From positions 909,532 through 973,531 of the forward strand of contig NC_033631.1 in NCBI RefSeq assembly GCF_001540865.1: 64,000 nucleotides of DNA. Direction: 5' to 3'. A program made the position numbers and the translations under genes. Position 1 is the first letter of the stretch; the number at the start of each line of letters is the position of its first letter. This document shows positions 54,826 to 63,965 of the stretch, in pieces. This stretch comes from Ananas comosus. Its lineage: Eukaryota; Streptophyta; Magnoliopsida; Poales; Bromeliaceae. Under the pieces are notes generated by a model that made no database searches, was not told the DNA's origin, and saw only the letters and a list, made by a program, of their open reading frames with translations.

Positions 54826-55199
54826 GATGTTATGTTTGAATTTGTATTTAAAAATTTAGATTTAATATAATATATTTTCAAATATTGAAAAAAGAAATAA
54901 TTGTTTCGGGTTCAAATTTTCGGGTTCGGGTTCAGATTTAGATTTCGGATTTTTGGTCCGGTTCGGATTTGGATATGAATTTTTAAAATCCGTCCTGTTC
55001 GGGTTCTGGTTCGGATTCGGATTTCGGGTTTGGAGTCGGGTTCGGGTTCTTAAAAATCCGCCCCGAATCCGATCTGTTGGCGTCTCTAGGTAGGAGGGGA
55101 ACTTAGCATGCATGAATTAATCAACACTCAATTTTTTGCTGCTTCATTCAATCACGAGAAATTAAGTATTTATCCTACTCTCATGCTTTCCACTGAAAA

Positions 55200-55265
55200 A
55201 AAGCGTGTATTATATATTGAATATAAATATTAAAAATATTATTTTTTTTTACTATATATCTTAAT
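55200..55265. repeat. Second empty-site paralogue of the 15.3 kb insertion
   Basis: agcgtgtattatatattgaa through the aaaatatta site and on to ctatatatcttaatttttt matches both flanks of the foldback element, with no insertion. Confidence 0.8.
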
Positions 55266-55499
55266 TTTTTGACCCTGGTGGCGGATGGTGGCTGGCCCAA
55301 ATATATAATTACAGAATATTATTCAATATCTGACTTAATGAAAAATTATATAGATCGAGACCTCCTCAACTATATATAATTAATCCATCTTAATTAATAT
55401 AAATCCTTTTACGTACCTTTGCCTTTTTTTTTTACAGGCAATTTTTTTTACTTTTAATTTGTTTTAGTTTGAGTTATTCTAATTAGTTTTGTCAAAAGT

Positions 55500-56215
55500 T
55501 TCTTAGATTTTTATTAGTAGTTGATTGTTGTTGCTTTATTTATTAAAATGATTATAATTTTTAAATTTGATAAGAAGAAAGATAATTAAAATTTGCTAAA
55601 ATTTTAAACTTATTTGTAGCTTGTCATTCTCTATCTCTCTCTCTTTTTTAATATTGAAACAAAAAAAAAAAAAGGAATTGATTAAACCCTAGGGGACCCT
55701 AGGATAAAAAGTGTTTCAATACAAATTTACCTAGATGCTTAAGCTCAAACCATCAGCCCAATACTCACTAATCACTATCCAACAAACTAGCAACAATAAA
55801 TTGTTAAATCCAAATAAAACCATTGGTAAAAAAATACTTAAACTCAATTATTATAACTATATAGTTCCTGATCCTTATATTTTCAATTATAATATTTCTA
55901 TTCGATATGGGACTATTTTACATAGCTTATATATATGATTAAAAAAGAAGAGTGTTCCATTAAATTTCCATTTGCAAAATATACACGGCGCAATATTAAT
56001 GGTTTAGCGATCAATTTATTAATCAAACTTCACATATTTATTGGACCATATTGATACAACAAATTGGTTTAGGTAGAGAATTAATGAAGGAGACAAATGA
56101 ATTATCTGCTAAATTTATTGCGTAAAATAAGGGGAAGGAAAAAAAGAAAAAAAGAATAAGCCATACATATATACATGCATGAATCTCACGTACGTCCAAT
56201 AGTGATATATATATA
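55500..56215. other. AT-rich spacer leading into the AGP array
   Basis: No gene. 55,735-55,938 is an open frame of low complexity. From about 55,980 the sequence becomes AGP 3' flank (tgatacaacaaattggttta). Confidence 0.5.
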
Positions 56216-56217
56216 TA

Positions 56218-56920
56218 ATAATGCTAATGAACGAAGTAGGTGACGACGAGAGCTAGCACACTAAAAAATAATAATAATAATAATAATATAAGGACGGTTT
56301 TTAGACGACGCTTAGGGNATAATAATGGTAATGAACGAAGTAGGTGACCACGAGAGCTAGCACACTAAAAATAATAATAATAATAATAAAAGGACGTTTT
56401 TTAGACCACGCTTAGGATAAGCGTCTCAATGTATTTTTACAATATATAAAAAATACCAACGCTTCAGAAAACGTCGTCATATAATATCAAATAATTTATT
56501 AAATGATGATAAGTTTTACTATTATTTTTAATTTTTCTACAGGTTAAAGCGTTAGAATTTTAAAAATCATAACACTTTAAAGTATCAGAATATATTTTAT
56601 CGACGCTTAGTATAAGCGTCGATATATGCGTGGCGACCTAACATTTGCCGCCGCTGTCAAAAGTGACATTGGAATATATTGAGATGCTTTTAAGCATCGT
56701 AAAATATAAAAAAGAGTATCCTTAAATGTAACATTTTTTATAGTGGCAACAAACATGAGAACATATAAGCAATCCCTTGATCGATCGCATTGCCGTCGAT
56801 CCGATGTTTTTGTACCACCGCTGCCGCCGCAGCCTCCTCGTGGCCGTGCGCGAGCTGCGTGAACCCCGGCGTGAACGCAATCGCGATGATGAACAGCGCG
56901 TATGCTCTCATCGAACTCAT
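56218..56920 (-). pseudogene. Arabinogalactan peptide copy 4, broken by a CACTA element
   Basis: The 5' half (56,920-56,745) encodes the signal peptide and EEAAAAAVVQKHRIDGN, then AIDQGIAY. A 2-base insertion (ATAT for AT) next to the tyrosine codon shifts the frame. A CACTA element then replaces continuity, and the last codons (to TYFVH) lie on its far side at about 56,222-56,252 and again at 56,330-56,355 beyond an N. Promoter and TATA box (57,046-57,053) are kept. Nearest relative is copy 2. Confidence 0.88.
56363..56744. mobile_element. CACTA MITE inside AGP copy 4, TSD GCA
   Basis: Starts CACTAAAAATAATAATAATA and ends with the inverted acattttttatagtg. GCA flanks it at 56,360-56,362 and 56,745-56,747, the latter inside the AGP codons. 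The interior has hairpin-prone gacgcttagtataagcgtcg. The left 95 bp, with flanking AGP sequence, also appear at 56,225-56,317, before N at 56,318. Confidence 0.85.
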
Positions 56921-57052
56921 ATTCCTATATATATCTCTCAAGAATTACTAAGGCTTATAATTTGCGTAGCTAGCTCGGTGTGTGTAGTAGTAGTAGTTGT
57001 TGTTGTTGTGGTGCATGTAGAGGAGTTGGTACATACGTAGAAGTGTATTTAT

Positions 57053-57087
<35 letters not shown>

Positions 57088-57117
57088 GTGGGGGGAGGAA
57101 GGTGCTTTGGAATTATG

Positions 57118-57300
57118 GAGTGAGGGGTACGAATTAGGGAGCCGGCCGTTAACCCGAAGAACGCGGATGGCGGGAAAAATTAGGGTTTCAGGTAATGGTC
57201 AAATGAGGGGTCAAATTAAAGGGAGAGGAAAATAAACGGAAGATTCCTTACCGTTGGATCTCAATGTTTAAAAAGTGGGGTGTTTATGAGCGTGCATTAA
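57118..57300 (-). promoter_or_regulatory. Upstream module of AGP copy 4
   Basis: gccggccgttaaccc, then ggcgggaaaaattagggttt (57,170-57,188) and the ttggatctcaatgtttaaa segment. The first W-box core is changed (ttaac). Best match to the orphan promoter at 17,935. Confidence 0.62.
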
Positions 57301-57377
57301 TCCTCTCTACTGTTTACCACCCAAGCTGTTGGATTCCATAAACTCCTGCTATTGCACAATATTTTTTAGACCTAATT

Positions 57378-57865
57378 CACTACAACAGAATAAGATTATA
57401 ACGATATATTTTTAGAACACTTTTATGTAAGTGTTCCATTTATGTTAAATTTTTAAAAAAATAATACTAAGGCCTAAATATAAAATCCGATCCAATCATA
57501 AACAAAAAGCTACTCTACTCAACCAACCACACCTAACCCACTCGGCCTGATTACAAATAAAAAAGAAAAAAAAATTCTGACCATCTCTACTTCTCCTCCT
57601 CCGTCGTCACAGCTGACCAGGCAGGGTTCCAATGGCTGAAGTTCGGCCACGAGGATTTTGTAGGAACTTTAGAGAGCTACGATTGTCACGTATCCCTCCG
57701 CCATAGGTTGCTGGAGGAGTGGGTGCCAAATATCAAGACGACTTTATCTATAGCGACCTCACATATAATAAGATTTTTAAAGTGTTAGTAATTTAGTCAG
57801 CCATACTTTTTTTTAACTTATACCGATATTTAAAAGTCTCGCTATACACCCTTTTGTTGTAGTGA
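57378..57865. mobile_element. CACTA MITE, family C1, copy 2, TSD ATT
   Basis: Starts CACTACAACAGAATAAGATT and ends with the inverted acccttttgttgtagtg. ATT flanks both ends (57,375-57,377 and 57,866-57,868). Opposite orientation to the copy at 42,056. The array paralogue at 18,197-18,210 is unoccupied. Confidence 0.9.
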
Positions 57866-58068
57866 TTATAAGAATCTTGCAGTTTTTCTCGTGGCTCAAA
57901 TATTTCTCACATAAAAAAAAATTTAGATAGTGTCAATTCTATATTTTAGTTTTGTCTCAAATAGATATTCAGTTCGAATTTCTCATTTGTTGAGATAGTA
58001 TATATATCTTTAAACTTACTTACGGTCCTTTAAGTATGTTGTTAATTGCCAAATCTGTGAAGAGCTAG

Positions 58069-58122
<54 letters not shown>

Positions 58123-58584
58123 TTATATATATATATCAAGAAATTAATCAAGCTTATTTTCCAAATCCGAGAAGAGCCACAAAAAAAAAAAAAAAAAAAA
58201 ATGTGAAGGGTTCTGCTCATCACGTCCGAGAATTCAAGTGTTTTAAATGCCAAATCATCTTGTTATGTCATTGCTATTAACACTTCTATCAAAGTTAACA
58301 AAATCTCTAAATTATTGAGTCTTTTCTTTTTTCTGATAGAGAAAATATTCTGTCCAACATCATTTTATTATGATATATATTTGAAAATAGCAAACACTGG
58401 CCTCTTTCATATCTTAGGAAAATACTACGTATTTATTAACCTACATATAGATCAAAATCTTACACCTTACGAATCCATCCTAGCTAAGATTCACAAAACT
58501 AACTCTTTTTAGTTTTAGTATATGTAAAAAGATAGTTAATAAGATTAGTGGAGGAGGACCGACTAATGCTACATGTACAGTCAA
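57866..58584. repeat. AGP-array spacer with (AC)n tract
   Basis: Matches 18,205-18,780. The (AC)n tract at 58,070-58,119 and about 60 adjoining bases are extra here. No gene. Confidence 0.7.
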
Positions 58585-59325
58585 ATCCTTGTATAGCTTT
58601 CTTGCGTATAGAGATAGAATTCTTGGTCAGGCTATCTCCATGGTGTGGTTGGCTCGAAAAGCGGTGCGAATGATCTTGAAACTTGTGATCACCTTTTGTT
58701 TAAGTATATATATATATATACTTTCTCCACAATCGTTGACGTCAACTCAGTCTTCCATATCTTCGAATGTAATTCTGCCCTATCCGGCCTTATGCTATTT
58801 AATTTGAAGTTGATGAAAAATTAAATTCTCTGACTTATGGCTCTAATCTGTACCAATAATGAGATCGTTGACGGCTTAGCGCTAATTATTAATTCCAATA
58901 ACTCAACCTATTAGAAGTATAAGACCAATTTACTTTATAAGACGCACAGACACATCACCTACGAGTCTCAATTGTGGCTTGGCCCAATTTGACCTCTCGC
59001 CACTAAGAAACATATCTCGGGCTAATCTGGTCTCCCATCATTTCTAACGTGACTCAGTCTAATCTCACCTTTCGTTGCTACGCAAGATGCTGGTCCCTTT
59101 AGGCGAACACTTTTGACATATGATCGCTTGCTCCGATGAACCAACCCTTAAGACTCATCTCTCATAAAGAACGTTACAGGAATATCGGGGTAGATGCTCA
59201 AACTTAGAGATAACAACGAGATCATAAGAGGCCTTATCCTACTCTCATTTACGTGGTGAGTGATTTGGAACGAGAGGGACAACGTGATACTAGTTTATTA
59301 TATATTTTTTTCTAAAAAAATAAAA
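58585..59325 (+). mobile_element. LINE 3' remnant, array copy d
   Basis: Counterpart of 18,780-19,738: AYRDRILGQ-type zf-RVT fragment at 58,607, the gatttggaacgagagggac stretch at 59,262 and a shortened tail near 59,300 (tttattatatatttttttct). Confidence 0.62.
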
Positions 59326-59654
59326 ACAAGTTGCATTGGTTGGGGGGCAAAGTGAAGAAGATGAATGAATCAACCACCCAATACATTGCCCAAAATAGAG
59401 TAATTAAAAACAAATTAAGCAGCATATTGAATTAAAGCTGTTTGCATGCAGCATAACAAACATGTTTATTAATCGAACTTTACATCAACTGTCTACATAT
59501 TTATTGAATCAATGATACAACAAATTCGTTTGCATAGAGAATGAAGGAGACGAATGTTTATTCCCTGAAATAGGGGAAAAAATTAAGGAACAAACAATAC
59601 ACAAGCTACACATGCATGTATGAATCTCACGTCCAAGTAGTGATATTAACGATA

Positions 59655-59846
59655 CTAATGAACGAAGTAGGTGATGAGGAGAGCAACAAGCATGAGAACA
59701 TAAGCAATCCCTTGATCGATCGCATTGCCATCGATCCGATGTACTGGTACTGCCGTCGCCTCTGAATGGCCATGCGCGAGCCGTGTCGATCCCGATATGA
59801 ACGCAACGGTGATGATGAACAGCGCGTACGCTCTCATCAGACTCAT
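59655..59846 (-). CDS. Arabinogalactan peptide, copy 5
   Basis: Predicted 63-residue precursor: signal peptide (ALFIITVAFISGSTRLAHG), mature part HSEATAVPVHRIDGN with one Pro, and the GPI-type tail AIDQGIAYVLMLVALLITYF. Intact single exon with a TATA box at 59,966-59,973. It is the counterpart of copy 1 in the right half of the array. The DGN before the tail is the likely GPI attachment region; copy 1 has DAN there. CACTA and LTR insertions upstream lie more than 400 bp away from the TATA. Confidence 0.9.
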   Translation of the reverse strand: MSLMRAYALFIITVAFISGSTRLAHGHSEATAVPVHRIDGNAIDQGIAYVLMLVALLITYFVH

Positions 59847-59965
59847 ATTCCTCTCTCAAAAATCACAAAGGCTGTGGATAGCTATATAGTTCAGTGTGTG
59901 TAGTAGTAGTAGTAGTTGTTGTTGTTGTTGTTATGATGTAGAGGGGTTGGAGGAACGCAGGGGTG

Positions 59966-59973
59966 TATTTATA
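59966..59973 (-). promoter_or_regulatory. TATA box, AGP copy 5
   Basis: TATAAATA on the minus strand, 120 bp upstream of the ATG, in the shared TATAAATACACCC block. Confidence 0.75.
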
Positions 59974-60039
59974 GTAGTAGTAGTACGTAGTTGTTGTTGT
60001 TTATTTTTATTTGTTTTTTAATGGAAGGTGCTTTGGGAA

Positions 60040-60180
60040 TGGAGTGTGGGAACCGGCCGTTGACCAGAAGAAGCGTGGACGGCGGGAAAAATTAGGGTTT
60101 CTAGTAACGGTCAAATGAGGAGTCAAAAGGACGAAGAAAACAAAAAGAAGGTTCCTTACCGTTGGATCTCAGTGTTTAAT
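60040..60180 (-). promoter_or_regulatory. Conserved E2F-like site and telo-box module, AGP copy 5
   Basis: aaccggccgttgacc, then ggcgggaaaa and attagggttt (60,081-60,100), then ggttccttaccgttggatct. About 110 bp upstream of the TATA box, as in copy 1. Confidence 0.62.
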
Positions 60181-60308
60181 ACTGTGGCTTCGTTCTCGAT
60201 GTATCAGCTTAAGTTTTTAAAAAATAAAGATTCTTTCGTATTATTTAATAAATATGAGACATAGATAAGTTTGCAATCCTCTCTGCTACTTATCATCCGA
60301 GCCATTGG

Positions 60309-60796
60309 CCTACAACAAAAACGGTATATAACGGCACTTTTAAATGTATAAGTCAAAAAAAGTACTACTGGCTAAATTACCGACACTTTTAAAAAGTGCC
60401 GCTATATGTGGAGTCGTTATAAGGCCGCCTTGATATTTGGCACCCATGCCATTTCTCCAACGACTTAATTATGGCGGAAGGATACATGACGATCGTAGCT
60501 TTCTATGGTCTCTGTAAGATCCTTGTGGCCGAACTTTAGCCACCGGAACCCTATCTCATCGGCTGCAACGGCAGAGGAGGAGAAGGGGAGATGGTGATTA
60601 ATTTTTTTTCTTTTTATTTGTAATTGGGCCGAGTGGACCGGGTGTGGTTGATTGAGTAGAAGAACGTTTTGTTTTTAATTGGATTGGATTTTATATTTAA
60701 ACCTTTGTAGATTTTTTAAAAAATTTCGACATCAATGGGACACTTATATAAAAGTATTTTAAAAATATGTCTTTATAATCTAATTATATTGTAGTG
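60309..60796. mobile_element. CACTA MITE, family C1, copy 3, TSD TGG
   Basis: The left end cctacaacaaaaacggtata has lost its first bases (CACTA reduced to CCTA); the right end is tatattgtagtg. TGG flanks both sides (60,306-60,308 and 60,797-60,799). The counterpart at 20,680 is unoccupied, which confirms both ends. Confidence 0.9.
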
Positions 60797-61413
60797 TGGA
60801 CGCCATGATCACCTCTTAAACCATGTTTTTAGGTGTAATTATAAGAACCCTGCACCTTTTCTTGTGGGTCTAATATTTTCTACATAAAAATAAATTTAGA
60901 CAGTGTCAATATTCCTATATATATTTTAGTTTTGTCTCAAATAGATTCCGCGGTTAAAATTTCCTGTTTATTTTATTGGCGGTACATTGAGATAGTACAT
61001 ATACCTTTAAATCTATTTAAGGCCCTTCAAAGATGTCATTAATTACCAAATCCAAGAAGCTAATTAGCCACAAAAAAAAACATCTATGTGAAGGGTACTC
61101 ATCACGTGCGAGAATTCACGTGTTTTAACACTTCCTCAAAAATTAAGAGAATCTCCAAACTATTGAGTCTATTTGATACAAGACTAAAATTATATATGTA
61201 TATATTTTTTTTACTTAGGGGGTTATTTGAGACAAGTGGTAAAGTGCAGGGAGTGTTTTATAATTAATTATTTTTATGATAGGGAAAATATTCTGTCCAA
61301 CTCCATTTTTTTATGATACATTATTTAAAAACAGCACACATGCCTCTTTTATATATTAGAAAAATACTACTTATTAACCTATAAATAGATCTAAATCTTA
61401 CACCTCCCGCATT

Positions 61414-61853
61414 TATTAGATATGACTCGAAATTGATAATCGACTCAAGTTTGAATTTTTGACTCGCCAAAAGTTTTGCGGTGCGACCAAATTAAAGAAT
61501 AAAATTGTGAAGAAAAAATGAATATCTGTAGTGGTTAGCGGAGGGCTCAGACCGACAGGTCCGAGTGCTTGGGACGGAGCCTCCTTGCGATACGGATTGG
61601 ATCCGAAACCCATTAAGAGTTTTTTTTTTTTTTTTCATTTTTGCCTTAGAAACGTGAGATCTTGGTTGGTTGTACTATCCGAACATTGTATTTTCTTTTT
61701 CGTTTTGATAGTGAAGTTCTCTTCTCCCTCGCCGATGATTTTTTCCTGCAAAGAGTTTTTCACGTAAATCTGTTTGTTTTTCTTTTGTTTCTATTTGTGG
61801 TTTGTTTATTTTGAATTCGTTATTTCATTTTCCTTTGTGTGTTTGTCGTAACA
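61414..61853 (+). mobile_element. Solo LTR, 440 bp
   Basis: Starts TATTAGATATGACTCGAAAT (expected TG changed to TA) and ends GTCGTAACA. Flanks are GCATT and GCATC, and the empty site is at 21,880-21,890. Same family as 26,266-26,668 but in opposite orientation. Confidence 0.8.
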
Positions 61854-61986
61854 GCATCCATCCTAAGATCGATTCACAATTAAAACTCCTTTTAGTTTTA
61901 GTATATAAAAAAATAGTTAATAAGATTAGTGGAGGATGGCCAACCAATGCTACACATTCACGCAGACAACATTTTCTACGTAACTC

Positions 61987-62982
61987 TAGGGGTGGAAACG
62001 AGCCGAGCTCGAGCGAGCTTATGTCGGCTCAAATTCGGCTTGAAATTAATTTCGAGCCTAAATCTAGGCTCAAGCTCGGCTTGAAATTAATTCGAGCCGA
62101 GCTCGAGCGAGCCTAATTTCGAGTCGAGCCGAGCTCGAGCTTCCTTAAACGACCGATGAAATTCTCGAGCATTATATAATCAATAGTTTAATTTTTATAA
62201 AACATTACCTACATATTTGAGTCAACATGTCCAATATGTTCAAAATACAAAATAATTGCAAGAATATATGAGCTAGGGTGACTGCCTGACGGGGTGAGGG
62301 TCAAAGAGAGAGAGAGAGAAGGAGAGAGAAGAAAAAAATTAGGAATTTGAAAATTTGAATGTTATCATGTTTTAGGATTATGTGCAAAAGTGAAAGTCTG
62401 AAAGAGAGAGTGTGTATAATAAATTTAGAGTTGGGTTTCAATTGTACGGATTGTACTTGTTGGTTTATTTTATGGGCCAACAATAATGCCCAAATTAAAT
62501 TAAAGCCTCATATTAATTAAAAACATTTAATATATATATATATTATATATATATAATATATATATATAGGAGGGCTACCCTTGTGCCTCCTAAGTTCTCA
62601 ACGCCCATCAAATTTGATGGGTGGTTAGGGTGAAGAGAGAGAGAGAATTGAAGAGAATTTCTCTTCAATTCTCTTCTTCTTTCACCCTAACCACAATCAA
62701 ATTTGATGGACAGTTAAGACTTAGAACACAAGTTTGTTGTGCTCCTAATAGCACAATAGCCTACTATATATATTATATATATATATATATATTCGAGCTT
62801 TTCGAGCTTTTCGAGCCTAATTCGAACGAGCCGAGTAATACTCAAGCTCGGCTTGAAATGAATTTCGAGCCTTTTATTTTGTTCAAGCTCGGCTCATTTA
62901 ATTTCGAGTCGAGCTCGAGCGAGCCGAATATCGAGCCGAACACGAGTCGAACGCGAGCCGGCTCGCTCGTTTGCCAGCCCTA
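61987..62982. mobile_element. hAT-type element, 996 bp, with perfect 8-bp TSD
   Basis: Starts TAGGGGTGGAAACGAGCCGA and ends with the inverted tttgccagcccta. CGTAACTC flanks both sides (61,979-61,986 and 62,983-62,990), and 22,004-22,018 shows the unoccupied site. Both arms are arrays of gagctcgagc and tcgagccgaa. A foldback MITE (62,567-62,764) is nested in a (TA)n tract in the middle. Confidence 0.92.
62567..62764. mobile_element. Foldback MITE nested in the hAT element, in (TA)n
   Basis: A near-perfect palindrome: tcaaatttgatgg, ggttagggtgaa and gaattgaagagaa on the left pair with their complements on the right around 62,655. The ends are aggagggctacccttgtgc and an inverted, looser gcacaatagcctact. 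(TA)n lies on both sides. Confidence 0.85.
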
Positions 62983-63279
62983 CGTAACTCCGCTCAGCTC
63001 AACCTAATCTTTCACCGGTAAACAAGATGCCCGTCTCTTTTGGCTTCACTTTCGAGTTTCGAGTTTCGATTTTCGAGTTCCGATGAAAATTGCATTAGGT
63101 AGGGTGCAAAATGAAGAAGAACAAAGAATCAACTATCCAATACATTGCCCAAAATAGAGTAATTAAAAATAAATAAGCAGCAAATTGAATTAAAGTTGTT
63201 AACAGCATAACCAACATGTTTATAATTAATCGAACTTTGCATCAACTGTATACATATTTATTGAATCATTTGATACAAC

Positions 63280-63793
63280 CACTACAACAGAATTAGGTTA
63301 TAGGGACACATGTTTGGGACACTTTTTAGTAAGTGTTCCATTTATGCTAAAATTTAAAAAACATCTACTAATGCCTAAATATAAAACCCAATCCAATCAA
63401 AAATAAAAGATTACTCTACTCAACCCACCACACCCAGTCCATTTGGCCCGATTACAAACAAAAAAGAAAAAAAAAAAGAAAAATCAATTACCATCTTTTC
63501 TTCTCTCTTCACTTAATCCACTGAAATTCTAGACGAAGAGCCTTTCCTGTCGTCCTCCTCCACCACCGTAGCCAACGAGATAGAATTTTGACGGTTGCTA
63601 AATGCTTAAATAAGTTTTGATAAATTAGCAGCACTCTTTTAGGTTATAGCGACACTCTTTAACTGTCACTATATACCTAGCGACCCTACATATAGCAACA
63701 CTTTTTAAAAGTGTCGGTAATTTTAGCTAGCAGCACTTTTTTGACATGTATCTATATTTAAAATTGTCGCTATAGACCGTTTTTGTTGTAGTG
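63280..63793. mobile_element. CACTA MITE, family C1, copy 4
   Basis: Starts CACTACAACAGAATTAGGTT and ends with the inverted accgtttttgttgtagtg. The flanks are AAC and AAT. The AGP copy 2 flank near 24,200 shows the unoccupied site (gatacaacaaattcg). Confidence 0.9.
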
Positions 63794-63965
63794 AATAAAT
63801 TCGTTTGGATAGAGAATGAAGGAGACAAATGAATTATCTGTTCAATTTATTGACTAAAATAGGAAAAAAAAAAAAAAGAAAAAGAAAAGAAGAACAAGCA
63901 ATACACAAGCTGTATATACGTGCATGCATGAATCTCACGTCCAAGTAGTGATATATATAATAATG

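Larger units (their letters stand above)
49688..55088. mobile_element. hAT-like element split by nested insertions (block B)
   Basis: Left end TAGGGATGTTAATTGGTATG at 49,688-49,707; right end, complemented, TAGAGACGCCAACAGATCGG at 55,088. Between them, after about 150 bp, lie the LTR pair, MITEs M6 and M7 and (TA)n tracts, then about 260 bp of native interior rich in cgggttcggg. The flanks agtacgag and ggtaggag match at 6 of 8. The matching start without LTRs is at 40,512. Confidence 0.6.
42945..55500. repeat. Tandem segmental duplication, block B
   Basis: Repeats block A in order and orientation. Larger because of a LINE at its protease gene, a hAT insertion (48,658-49,496) and about 4.7 kb of LTR sequence with MITEs (49,838-54,510). 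Its closing segment at 55,090-55,500 also matches 15,160-15,320 and 42,590-42,790. Confidence 0.82.
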
